Counted from the stretch's first letter, positions 1 to 5,790 are shown. The stretch is 5,790 nucleotides of DNA from Pseudomonadota bacterium (GCA_023433965.1 JAEYTQ010000360.1:1-5790), one strand, 5' to 3'. Notes: a model not told the origin generated them from the sequence alone. Made by a program: numbers and translations.

Positions 1-1
1 G

Positions 2-2023
2 GCACCTGGTGGCCGGAGCGGCGCCAAGCGCCGCGCGAAGCCGCGCGGCCGGTTCGGCCTCGGCCGCCTGGTCTATTGGGGGGCGGTGCTGAGCCTGTGG
101 GCCGCGATCGCCGTGATCGGCGTCGTGGTCTATGTCGGCGCGCATTTGCCGCCGATCCAGTCGCTGGAAATCCCCAAGCGCCCGCCGACGATCCAGATCG
201 TCGGCATCGACGGCAGCATGCTGGCGCAGCGCGGCGAGATGGCTGGCGCCAATGTCGCGCTGAAGGATTTGCCGCCGTATTTGCCGAAGGCGTTCATCGC
301 CATCGAGGACCGCCGCTTCTATTCGCATTTCGGCATCGACCCGGTCGGCATCGCACGCGCCCTGGTCACAAACGTGCTCAATCGAGGCGTGTCGCAGGGC
401 GGCTCGACGCTGACGCAGCAGCTCGCGAAAAACCTGTTTCTGACCCAGGAGCGCACCATCCGGCGCAAGCTGCAGGAGGCCGAGCTTGCGATCTGGCTGG
501 AACGCAAGCACTCCAAGAACGAGATTCTGGAGCTCTATCTCAACCGCGTCTATTTCGGCTCGGGCGCCTACGGCGTCGAAGCGGCCGCGCAGAAATATTT
601 CGGCAAGTCGGCCAGGAACGTCACGATCGCCGAAGCCGCGATGCTCGCCGGCCTCGTCAAGTCGCCGTCGCGCCTTGCGCCGAACCGCAACCCGGAAGGC
701 GCCGAAGCGCGCGCGCAGGTCGTGCTCGCGGCGATGGCGGATGCGAACTTCATCACCGATGCGCAGGCCAAGGCCTCGATCGGCCATCCCTCCTACAACG
801 TGAAGCCGGTCGGCGCCGGCACGGTCAATTACGTCGCCGACTGGATCGGCGAGGTGCTGGACGATTTGGTCGGCCAGATCGACGAGAGCATCAAGGTCGA
901 GACCACGATCGATCCCAAGCTCCAGAGCGTGGCAGAAGCCGCCATCATCGACGAGCTCGCGGCCAAGAGCGTCAAGTTCAACGTCAGCCAGGGCGCGCTG
1001 GTGGCGATGACGCCGGACGGCGCGGTGCGAGCCATGGTCGGCGGTCGGAACTATTCCGACAGCCAGTACAACCGTGCGGTCACCGCAAGGCGGCAACCGG
1101 GCTCCGCATTCAAGCCGTTCGTCTATCTCACCGCGCTCGAGCAGGGCCTGACGCCGGACACGATGCGCCAGGACGCGCCGATCGAGGTCAAGGGCTGGCG
1201 ACCCGAGAATTACACCCACGAATATTTCGGCGCGGTGACGCTGACGCAGGCGCTGGCGATGTCGCTCAACACGGTCGCGATCCGGCTCGGCCTCGAGGTC
1301 GGGCCTAAGAACGTGGTGCGCACGGCGCACCGGCTCGGCATCTCGTCCAAGCTCGAGCCCAACGCCTCGATCGCGCTCGGCACCTCCGAAGTCTCCATGG
1401 TCGAGCTGGTCGGCGCCTACGCGCCCTTCGCCAATGGCGGCCTCGCGGTGGCGCCGCATGTGGTCACCAGGATCAGGACGCTCAGCGGCAAGCTGCTCTA
1501 CATGCGCCAGCCGGAGGAGCGCAACCAAGTCATCGATACCCGCCACGTCGGCATGATGAACGCAATGATGCGGGAGACGCTGGTATCGGGCACCGCCAAG
1601 AAGGCGGAGATTCCAGGCTGGCCGGCCGCGGGCAAGACCGGCACCAGCCAGGATTATCGCGACGCGTGGTTCATCGGCTACACCGCGAGCCTCGTTACCG
1701 GCGTCTGGCTCGGCAATGACGACAACTCGCCGACCAAGAAGGCGACAGGCGGCGGCCTGCCGGTCGAGGTCTGGTCGCGCTTCATGAAGGCCGCGCATGA
1801 GGGCGTGCCGGTGGCAGCGCTGCCGAGCGCACCCGGCGGCTGGGGCCTGTCGAACCTCGCGCAGGCGGCCTCGCAGGTGTCGCCGCCGACGCCTGCCGCA
1901 CCGGCACAAGCGAACGCGGGCGGCTATCGCCCGCCGCCCCCCACGCGCACCAATGTGCGCCCCGAGGCGGCGGCCGGGCTCGATGGTTGGCTGATGGATC
2001 GGTTGTTTGGTGGGAATCGATAG
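2..2023 (+). CDS. Class A penicillin-binding protein, PBP1A family (5' partial)
   Basis: Bifunctional peptidoglycan synthase: an N-terminal glycosyltransferase (GT51) polymerises lipid II and a C-terminal transpeptidase cross-links the strands in the periplasm. The frame is open to the window edge, so the true start lies upstream. Visible residues before the GTG at 86 are Arg/Lys-rich, and the membrane anchor (LVYWGAV onward) already begins before that GTG, so 86 is not the real start. Counting that GTG as residue 1, the GT51 signatures are EDRRFYSHFG (catalytic Glu74), GGSTLTQQLAKN (105-116), RKLQEAE (127-133) and ILELYLNRVYFGSGAYG (147-163). The transpeptidase motifs are SAFK (nucleophile Ser340), SLN (393-395) and KTGT (517-520). 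The tail after about 575 is Ala/Pro-rich and low in complexity. All catalytic motifs are intact. The stop is TAG at 2021-2023. The family is certain; the paralogue (pbp1A, mrcA or other) is not. Confidence 0.95.
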   Translation, partial: APGGRSGAKRRAKPRGRFGLGRLVYWGAVLSLWAAIAVIGVVVYVGAHLPPIQSLEIPKRPPTIQIVGIDGSMLAQRGEMAGANVALKDLPPYLPKAFIAIEDRRFYSHFGIDPVGIARALVTNVLNRGVSQGGSTLTQQLAKNLFLTQERTIRRKLQEAELAIWLERKHSKNEILELYLNRVYFGSGAYGVEAAAQKYFGKSARNVTIAEAAMLAGLVKSPSRLAPNRNPEGAEARAQVVLAAMADANFITDAQAKASIGHPSYNVKPVGAGTVNYVADWIGEVLDDLVGQIDESIKVETTIDPKLQSVAEAAIIDELAAKSVKFNVSQGALVAMTPDGAVRAMVGGRNYSDSQYNRAVTARRQPGSAFKPFVYLTALEQGLTPDTMRQDAPIEVKGWRPENYTHEYFGAVTLTQALAMSLNTVAIRLGLEVGPKNVVRTAHRLGISSKLEPNASIALGTSEVSMVELVGAYAPFANGGLAVAPHVVTRIRTLSGKLLYMRQPEERNQVIDTRHVGMMNAMMRETLVSGTAKKAEIPGWPAAGKTGTSQDYRDAWFIGYTASLVTGVWLGNDDNSPTKKATGGGLPVEVWSRFMKAAHEGVPVAALPSAPGGWGLSNLAQAASQVSPPTPAAPAQANAGGYRPPPPTRTNVRPEAAAGLDGWLMDRLFGGNR

Positions 2024-2036
2024 GCCTCGCGAAGGG

Positions 2037-2079
2037 CCTTGAAATACGAACTGCGAAAACAACCCCATGCACAGTAGAC
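2037..2079. repeat. Possible copy of a dispersed Bradyrhizobium intergenic sequence
   Basis: The stretch begins 14 bases after the penicillin-binding protein stop and includes the A/C-rich core GAAAACAACCCCATGCACAG (2055-2074). From memory, this core recurs in intergenic regions of Bradyrhizobium and relatives, often just after a gene end. Only one copy is present in this window, so repetition cannot be shown here. Its boundaries and any function are unknown, and the homologous part may run on to about 2150. Confidence 0.35.
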
Positions 2080-2206
2080 GGCGGTTGCCGGCGCGGTGCG
2101 CGCTGAATGCTGCGAAGCGGTTGATGCGCCGGGATTAATCAGGCAAGCGGCGCAATCGTCGCGAAGTGTGGCGAGAATGGAGCGGTGATGCCTGCCCATC
2201 CTCTCC

Positions 2207-2308
2207 TGTCATTCCCCGCGAAGGCGGGGAATCCAGTACGCCGCAGCCTCTCGATTCAATCACTGGCGTCACGGAGTACTGGATCGCCCGCTTACGCGGG
2301 CGATGACA
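2207..2308. repeat. Two-armed palindromic element (REP/BIME-like)
   Basis: Two 32-base arms, 2207-2238 and 2277-2308, face each other across a 38-base spacer. Both start with TGTCAT at the outer end and finish with ATCCAGTA at the inner end. Each arm is itself a hairpin with a perfect 9-bp stem and 4-base loop: ATTCCCCGC/GCGGGGAAT (2211-2219 with 2224-2232, loop GAAG) and ATCGCCCGC/GCGGGCGAT (2283-2291 with 2296-2304, loop TTAC). Aligned in the same orientation the arms differ at six positions: two compensated base pairs and two loop bases. Similarity extends a few bases into the spacer. Placement between convergent gene ends fits REP/BIME elements, which can limit read-through or protect mRNA 3' ends. 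No transposase is present. Confidence 0.8.
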
Positions 2309-2353
2309 ATGCTCGCTGAGTTGGCAGCGCAGGCCTAATTCTCAGCGCTGATC

Positions 2354-3109
2354 CTAATCCTCGACGCCGTAGCGGTGCAGATCGTTGCCGTAGGTGTCGA
2401 GCCACTTCTTGGCGCGCTCCATCGACGGGCAGATCCTGCCGCAGACGCGCCAGAAGCGCGCCGAATGGTTCATCTCGACGAGATGGGCGACCTCGTGGGC
2501 GGCGAGATAGTCGAGCACGTAGGGCGGCGCCAGGATCAGGCGCCAGGAGAACGCCAGCGAGCCGGCCGAGGTGCAGGAGCCCCAGCGGCTGGACTGGTCG
2601 CGGATCGAGAGCCGCTTCACCCTGACACCGAGTTCGGCGGCATAGGCTTCCGCGGAACGCTGGAGATCCTTGCGCGCCTCGCGCTTGAGGAAATCGCTGA
2701 CGCGGCGATCGACATGCTCGAGGCCGCCGGCGACGCAGAGAATGCGCTCACCGCTATCGCGCGTCTCGGTCCACACCGTGCCGCGGCTACCGGCGCGATG
2801 AACGATGCGATGCGGCGTGCCGCGCAGCGGTATCACCGTGCCCGGCTGGAACGGGGCTGCCTTCGGCAGGCGGCCGAGACGTGCCGCGATCCACGCGCCG
2901 TGACGCTGCGCGAAGTCCTTGGCCTCGGCGAGCGTGCCGCGCGGCGGCATGGTGAGGATCGCTTCGCGATCGCTCGGATGAATTCTGAGCGTATAGCGGC
3001 GCGCGCGGCGGTGCCGGCGCAGCCGAATCGCAAAGAACTGCGATCCATGGGTGATGACCAAGGTCTTCGGTTCGTGGGGCCGACGATAAAGGAGTGCGCG
3101 AGTGGCCAT
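2354..3109 (-). CDS. YgjP-type (DUF45) zinc metallopeptidase
   Basis: A 251-residue protein of the YgjP/DUF45 family (PF01863), often annotated as an M48 or SprT-like metallopeptidase. The C-terminal half has the family block: SSRWGSC (173-179), FSWRLILAPPYVLDYLAAHE (187-206) and HEVAHLVEMNHSARFW (205-220). His205 and His209 (HExxH) with His215 are the expected zinc ligands and Glu206 the catalytic base. The N-terminal half is basic (RRHRRARR near 31-38). I see no signal peptide or membrane segment, so it is probably cytoplasmic. The natural substrate of this family is poorly known. The ATG at 3107-3109 is chosen because homologous-looking sequence begins there, although no Shine-Dalgarno sequence precedes it. 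An ATG at 3193 would add 28 unlikely residues. It lies 302 bases downstream of phaZ on the same strand. Family assignment is firm; its role is unknown. Confidence 0.88.
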   Translation of the reverse strand: MATRALLYRRPHEPKTLVITHGSQFFAIRLRRHRRARRYTLRIHPSDREAILTMPPRGTLAEAKDFAQRHGAWIAARLGRLPKAAPFQPGTVIPLRGTPHRIVHRAGSRGTVWTETRDSGERILCVAGGLEHVDRRVSDFLKREARKDLQRSAEAYAAELGVRVKRLSIRDQSSRWGSCTSAGSLAFSWRLILAPPYVLDYLAAHEVAHLVEMNHSARFWRVCGRICPSMERAKKWLDTYGNDLHRYGVED

Positions 3110-3219
3110 GTCTGTCAGTCCGGGGGGCAGGAGAGCGCCCGGATTCTGCCATAACCGCCGCCATGGGAAGCGCTCGGCGCAAAAACAAATCATTTGCCCA
3201 ATATACAGCGGTCCGGCGT

Positions 3220-3259
3220 CCGGGAGACCCTACAGACTGGGGTCGGAACCGGCTTTTTT
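3220..3259 (+). terminator. Terminator-like stem with T6 run on the + strand (weak)
   Basis: Read on the + strand, an outer CCGG/CCGG pair (3220-3223 with 3249-3252) encloses GACCC/GGGTC (3226-3230 with 3240-3244), followed by C and six T (3254-3259). The stem is broken by an asymmetric internal loop, so stability is doubtful. No + strand gene lies upstream, so it would only make sense for an unseen small RNA or antisense transcript. Chance is a real alternative. Confidence 0.22.
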
Positions 3260-3354
3260 CGCCCCCGCGGGACGCATGAGCCACCCCCAAAGGGTGAGCG
3301 CCGACTCACTCCTAGAAAGCTACCTAAATACCGCGAATCTGGCGGGAACTTGTC

Positions 3355-3378
3355 CCCCGCCCGAGGGCTCGGCCGGGG
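3355..3378 (-). terminator. GC-rich hairpin after phaZ, candidate terminator
   Basis: Inverted repeat CCCCG-C-CCGAG (3355-3365) with CTCGG-C-CGGGG (3368-3378): two 5-bp blocks separated by one mismatch, with a very short loop. It begins 33 bases beyond the phaZ stop in the direction of transcription. There is no U-tract, so it is not a canonical intrinsic terminator. It overlaps an alternative hairpin at 3341-3361, and only one of the two can form at a time. Confidence 0.35.
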
Positions 3379-3411
3379 TCGGAATTTCGACGGGAAAGCC
3401 GAAATCGCTGT

Positions 3412-4740
3412 CTATTCGGCCGCGAGAGCCTGCATTGAAGCGGGATTCGCAGCCGAGAGCATGAAGTCGTGAATACGCGGCACGATCTCCGACTTGAAAC
3501 GCGATCCGTTGAACACGCCGTAATGCCCGACGCCCTTCTGGACGTAATGCACACGGCGATGATCGGGAATCGATGTGCACAATGTGTGCGTCGCCTCGGT
3601 CTGGCCGAGACCGGAGATGTCGTCATTCTCGCCTTCGACCGTCATCAACGCGACGCGCTTGACCTGGGAAGGATCGACGCGGGTTCCGCGATGGGTCATC
3701 TCGCCCTTCGGCAGCGAGTGCTTCACGAACACGGTGTCGACCGTCTGAAGGTAATACTCGGCCGAGAGGTCCATTACCGCGAGATATTCGTCGTAGAAGT
3801 CGCGATGCTTGTCGACGAGGTCGCCATCGCCCTTCACCAGGTTGGCGAACAGCTGCTTGTGCGCATCCATGTGCCGATCGAAATTCATGCTGATGAAGCC
3901 GTTGAGCTGCAGGAATCCCGGATAGACATCGCGCATCATGCCCGGATGCGGGAACGGCACCTTGGTAATGACGTGATTGCGGAACCAGTCGATGCCGCGC
4001 TCCTGGGCGAGGTTGTTCACCGCGGTCGGATTGCGGCGAGTGTCGATCGGTCCGCCCATCAGCGTCATCGAGGTCGGCACGAACGGGTCGCGCCGCGCTT
4101 CCATGATCGAGACGGCGGCGACGACAGGCACGGAGGGCTGGCACACGGCCATGACATGGGTGTTGCCGCCGAGGACATGCAGCATCTCAATGACATAGTC
4201 GATGTAGTCGTCGAGATCGAAGCGGCCTTCGCTGAGCGGCACCATGCGGGCATCGGCCCAGTCGGTGATGTAGACCTCGTGCGCCGGTAGGAAAGCTTCC
4301 ACCGTGCCGCGCAGCAGCGTCGCATAATGGCCTGACATCGGCGCCACGATCAGAACGCGCGGCTGCGGGCTGCGCAAGGGACGCGCGAACTTGCGGTCAA
4401 AGTAGAGCAGGTTGCAGAACGGCTTTTCCCAGACCGGGCGGATCTCGACGGGAACGCGGATGCCGTTGACCTCGGTATCGTTGAGGCCCCATTCCGGCTT
4501 GCCGTAGCGGCGCGTGGTGCGCTCGAACAATTCGCAGGCCGCCGCGACCGACTTGCCGACCTCGGTGCGCGTCCACGGATTGAGGGGATTCTGAAACAGC
4601 AGCTTGGTCGCGTCGGTGACCGCACGTGCCGGATTGAGAGCGGCATGCGCCATCTCGTACATCCAGTACATCGGCGTCGTCAGGACCGGACTGCCTTCTG
4701 CAGCCAGGGGCGGCGCGCCGCCGAACTCACCAATTGGCAT
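3412..4740 (-). CDS. phaZ: Intracellular polyhydroxyalkanoate (PHB) depolymerase
   Basis: Hydrolyses stored poly(3-hydroxybutyrate) in cytoplasmic granules, releasing 3-hydroxybutyrate units as carbon and energy. The 442-residue alpha/beta-hydrolase matches the PhaZ family with a PHB_depo_C (PF06850) C-terminal region. The nucleophile elbow is AVCQPS, with Cys200 in place of the usual Ser, a hallmark of this family. Asp373 (in GENDD) and His406 (GVGHYGVF) complete the triad. Their spacing agrees within one residue with the Cys183/Asp355/His388 triad reported for Ralstonia eutropha PhaZ1. Other visible blocks are VLIVAPMSGHYATLLRGT (129-146), VYITDWADAR (156-165) and MTLMGGPIDTRRNPT (225-239). 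There is no signal peptide. The ATG at 4738-4740 follows a strong AAGAGGA site. The next Met, residue 24, starts the part resembling the N-terminus of known homologues, so about 23 residues are an extension. The gene is intact and probably transcribed from its own promoter. Confidence 0.95.
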   Translation of the reverse strand: MPIGEFGGAPPLAAEGSPVLTTPMYWMYEMAHAALNPARAVTDATKLLFQNPLNPWTRTEVGKSVAAACELFERTTRRYGKPEWGLNDTEVNGIRVPVEIRPVWEKPFCNLLYFDRKFARPLRSPQPRVLIVAPMSGHYATLLRGTVEAFLPAHEVYITDWADARMVPLSEGRFDLDDYIDYVIEMLHVLGGNTHVMAVCQPSVPVVAAVSIMEARRDPFVPTSMTLMGGPIDTRRNPTAVNNLAQERGIDWFRNHVITKVPFPHPGMMRDVYPGFLQLNGFISMNFDRHMDAHKQLFANLVKGDGDLVDKHRDFYDEYLAVMDLSAEYYLQTVDTVFVKHSLPKGEMTHRGTRVDPSQVKRVALMTVEGENDDISGLGQTEATHTLCTSIPDHRRVHYVQKGVGHYGVFNGSRFKSEIVPRIHDFMLSAANPASMQALAAE

Positions 4741-4748
4741 TGCTATAT

Positions 4749-4755
4749 TCCTCTT
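4749..4755 (-). promoter_or_regulatory. Ribosome binding site of phaZ
   Basis: The minus strand reads AAGAGGA eight bases before the ATG at 4738-4740, a near-ideal Shine-Dalgarno sequence and spacing. It decides the start in favour of this ATG over the internal Met at residue 24. Confidence 0.8.
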
Positions 4756-4766
4756 CGCATCGCAGC

Positions 4767-4795
4767 ATACTGCCGAATGCGTAATATTGCGTCAA
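4767..4795 (-). promoter_or_regulatory. Candidate sigma-70 promoter of phaZ
   Basis: On the minus strand TTGACG (4790-4795), five of six bases of the -35 consensus, is followed after 17 bases by CAGTAT (4767-4772), a weak -10. Transcription would start near 4760, giving a leader of about 20 bases with the ribosome binding site inside it. A perfect inverted repeat, GCAG-N4-CTGC (4762-4773), covers the -10 and could be an operator. The whole stretch 4757-4800 is rich in TGC/GCA triplets. Confidence 0.45.
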
Positions 4796-4817
4796 TGCAT
4801 GGTTCCGTACATCTACG

Positions 4818-4841
4818 TGGCCGAAGCGGCGAAATCGGCCA
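4818..4841 (-). terminator. Hairpin after the ABC permease gene, candidate terminator
   Basis: Perfect 7-bp inverted repeat TGGCCGA (4818-4824) with TCGGCCA (4835-4841) and a 10-base loop, starting 21 bases after the permease stop. An alternative pairing, CGTGG (4816-4820) with CCACG (4846-4850), shares its outer bases. No U-tract follows. Its place between the permease stop and the candidate phaZ promoter suits a terminator that separates the two transcription units. Confidence 0.4.
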
Positions 4842-4861
4842 GAATCCACGGGAAAGTGACA

Positions 4862-5704
4862 TTATTCGCCGCCGGACAGCAGCGAGCCATGTTTCTTGGC
4901 GCTGCGCAAAAGGGCAAGGAATGCCCAAAAAGAAGCAGCCAGAAGCGCGGCGTTGATGGCCAACGCCTGCAGCATCAGATCGGTCCTGAAGGTGTGCTCG
5001 ATCAGGAGCGCGCGCATTCCCTCGAAGGCGTAGGTCGGCGGCAATGTCCAGGCGACGACTTGCAGCCAGACCGGCAACACGCTGACGGGATAGTAGACGC
5101 AGGCCAGCGGCAGGATCGCGAACATCAGGGTCCAGACGATGCTCTCGGCGCCGAGGCCGTTTCGCAGCACGAGGCCCGAGACGAAGATGCCGACCGACCA
5201 GCTCGTGAAGATCAGATTGCAGAAGAAGGCGATCAACGGCAGGCCGAGGGCGTAGACGTTGAAGTGAAACAGCACCAGCGCCAGCAGGGTCATCGGGATG
5301 ATCCCGATCGCAAGCCGGATCAGGCTCATGACCATCAGCGACAGCAGAAACTCGATCGGCCTCAAGGGGCTCATCATGAGATTGCCGAGGTTGCGCGCCC
5401 ACATCTCCTCGAGGAAAGAGATGGAGAAGCCGAGCTGCCCGCGGAACAGGATGTCCCAGAGGATGACGGCGCCGATCAGCGTGCCGCCGGCACGCGCGAA
5501 GAAGCTGGCGTTCTCGGCGATGTAGTGCTGGAGGAAGCCCCAGGTGATGACCTGGAGCGCGGGCCAGTAGAGCAGCTCGAGCAGCCGCGGCCAGGAGGAT
5601 AGCAAGAGATACCAGTAGCGCAGGATCATCGCGCCGATGCGGTGCACCGAGATGCCACGGTGAAGGGAGAGGTCGGTCATGGCGCGCTCCCGTAGCCTCC
5701 TCAC
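4862..5704 (-). CDS. ABC-2 type exporter permease
   Basis: Inner-membrane subunit of an ABC exporter that works with the ATPase encoded just upstream. The 280-residue protein has about six hydrophobic segments, roughly at 40-58, 72-88, 116-147, 151-180, 188-209 and 244-267. This is the usual ABC-2 (NodJ/YadH-like) size and plan. Family-typical stretches are LEEMWARNLGNLMMSPLRP (98-116), which carries a likely coupling segment, and PVSVLPVWLQ...PPTYAFEGMR near 206-231. Two starts are possible. GTG at 5704 overlaps the ATPase stop as GTGA and follows AAGGAG at eight bases; ATG at 5680 follows GGGAG at six bases and gives 272 residues (MTDLSLHRG). I chose the GTG because of the overlap and better ribosome site. 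The substrate cannot be told from sequence; polysaccharide, lipid or drug export are all possible. Confidence 0.88.
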   Translation of the reverse strand: MRRLRERAMTDLSLHRGISVHRIGAMILRYWYLLLSSWPRLLELLYWPALQVITWGFLQHYIAENASFFARAGGTLIGAVILWDILFRGQLGFSISFLEEMWARNLGNLMMSPLRPIEFLLSLMVMSLIRLAIGIIPMTLLALVLFHFNVYALGLPLIAFFCNLIFTSWSVGIFVSGLVLRNGLGAESIVWTLMFAILPLACVYYPVSVLPVWLQVVAWTLPPTYAFEGMRALLIEHTFRTDLMLQALAINAALLAASFWAFLALLRSAKKHGSLLSGGE

Positions 5705-5790
5705 CGCATCGTCTCCTTCACCCCGTTCACGCGGCCGCGGGCGACGTCCAGAAACACCTCCTCCAGCGTGCTGCGGTTGTAGCGGGCCAT
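5701..5790 (-). CDS. ABC transporter ATP-binding protein (C-terminal 30 codons only)
   Basis: The minus strand is open from the window edge to a TGA at 5701-5703. The visible residues contain RYNRSTLEEVFLDVARGR, which is typical of the extreme C-terminus of ATPases that partner ABC-2 permeases (LEEVFL motif). The Walker and signature motifs would lie outside the window. The stop overlaps the permease GTG by four bases (GTGA), so the two genes form one operon and one exporter. The Met codon at the window edge is internal, not a start. The identification rests on the short motif and the context. Confidence 0.8.
   Translation of the reverse strand: MARYNRSTLEEVFLDVARGRVNGVKETMR
5713..5718 (-). 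promoter_or_regulatory. Ribosome binding site of the permease, inside the ATPase gene
   Basis: The minus strand reads AAGGAG eight bases before the GTG at 5704, within the last codons of the ATPase gene. With the GTGA overlap this points to translational coupling of the two subunits. A second, weaker site, GGGAG (5687-5691), serves the alternative ATG at 5680. Confidence 0.55.

Larger units (their letters stand above)
2024..2353. other. Gene-free gap between convergent genes
   Basis: This 330-base gap separates the 3' ends of the penicillin-binding protein and metallopeptidase genes. No reading frame here looks coding. It contains the palindromic element at 2207-2308 and the possible dispersed repeat at 2037-2079, annotated separately. 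A perfect 7-bp inverted repeat, CGCTGAG (2314-2320) with CTCAGCG (2341-2347), lies just past the metallopeptidase stop, and a 10-base palindrome TCAGCGCTGA sits at 2342-2351. These could form a stem at the 3' end of the minus-strand transcript, but no U-tract follows. I see no clear intrinsic terminator for the penicillin-binding protein gene. Confidence 0.7.
3110..3411. other. Gene-free gap between phaZ and the metallopeptidase gene
   Basis: No reading frame here has a recognisable protein or a good ribosome binding site. The gap holds several GC-rich hairpins: 3294-3309 (GTGAG/CTCAC), 3341-3361 (GGCGGG/CCCGCC) and 3355-3378. The last two overlap and exclude each other. A T6 run lies at 3254-3259. 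On the minus strand an AT-rich TATATT (3200-3205) stands out from the GC-rich surroundings and could be a -10 element for the metallopeptidase, giving a leader of roughly 80 bases, but no matching -35 is visible. The gap is therefore likely to carry the phaZ 3' end and the metallopeptidase leader. Confidence 0.6.

Noticed and set aside
76..1308. Long open frame overlapping the penicillin-binding protein gene on the same strand
   Set aside because: Its translation is Arg/Gly/Ala-rich with no recognisable domain, while the other frame carries every PBP motif. It is a shadow frame of GC-rich coding DNA.
2375..3154. 259-codon open frame antisense to the metallopeptidase gene
   Set aside because: The composition mirrors the opposite strand's codons and no domain is recognisable. 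The minus-strand product has an intact zinc site.
3107..3193. Longer metallopeptidase starting at ATG 3193
   Set aside because: The added 28 residues are unlike the family and no ribosome site precedes that ATG.
3276..3464. Possible small + strand gene (62 codons) starting at ATG 3276
   Set aside because: No ribosome binding site, no recognisable motif, and it runs into the antisense 3' end of phaZ.
3469..4290. 273-codon open frame antisense to phaZ
   Set aside because: It is His/Arg/Asp-rich, typical of reverse-complement reading of GC-rich codons. phaZ on the other strand is complete and convincing.
4780..4806. EcfG general-stress promoter upstream of phaZ (GGAACC on the minus strand at 4801-4806)
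   Set aside because: The -35-like GGAACC is present, but no CGTT-type -10 occurs at 16-18 bases. The sigma-70-like pair nearby fits better.
4604..5602. 332-codon open frame antisense to the permease and the phaZ start
   Set aside because: It spans the phaZ start, its promoter region and most of the permease gene. It is Gln/Asp/Arg/Glu-rich, as expected when hydrophobic codons are read in reverse.
4862..5790. Identity as nodI/nodJ nodulation-factor exporter
   Set aside because: The pair is of the same ABC-2 type, but there are no nod genes or nod box in view and the ATPase is almost entirely outside the window. A generic exporter is the safer call.
1..5790. CRISPR array, tRNA or rRNA gene, insertion sequence, prophage, toxin-antitoxin or defence locus
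   Set aside because: No regularly spaced repeats, tRNA-like cloverleaf, transposase or phage gene, or paired toxin-antitoxin frames were seen on either strand.

Overview
The window looks like a piece of an alphaproteobacterial chromosome, most likely Bradyrhizobium or a close relative (Nitrobacteraceae, Hyphomicrobiales). This rests on the GC-rich third codon positions, an intracellular polyhydroxybutyrate (PHB) depolymerase, the general look of the proteins, and intergenic sequence that I recall as typical of Bradyrhizobium. It is a judgement by eye, not a database result.

Layout: (1) Positions 2-2023, + strand: the larger part of a bifunctional class A penicillin-binding protein (PBP1A family), with its 5' end cut off by the window edge. 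(2) 2024-2353: a gene-free gap between convergent genes. It holds a two-armed palindromic (REP/BIME-like) element at 2207-2308, and sequence at 2037-2079 that may be a genus-typical dispersed repeat. (3) 2354-3109, - strand: a YgjP-type (DUF45) zinc metallopeptidase. (4) 3110-3411: a second gap with several GC-rich hairpins and no convincing gene. (5) 3412-4740, - strand: phaZ, the intracellular PHB depolymerase with a cysteine nucleophile, preceded by a strong ribosome binding site and a TGC-rich promoter region. (6) 4862-5704, - strand: the membrane permease of an ABC-2 exporter. (7) 5701-5790, - strand: the last 30 codons of its ATP-binding partner, overlapping the permease start by four bases.

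How they relate: the ATPase and permease form a translationally coupled pair that would make one exporter. phaZ appears to have its own promoter and would mobilise stored PHB. The metallopeptidase lies downstream of phaZ on the same strand, but the 302-base gap makes a shared transcript uncertain. The PBP gene is convergent with this block and builds peptidoglycan. I see no functional link among all four units.

I found no previously undescribed system. The coding content is ordinary chromosomal housekeeping and storage metabolism. The observations most worth a second look are non-coding: the palindromic element with compensated base changes between its arms, the TGC-rich candidate regulatory region of phaZ, and the structured gap at 3110-3411.
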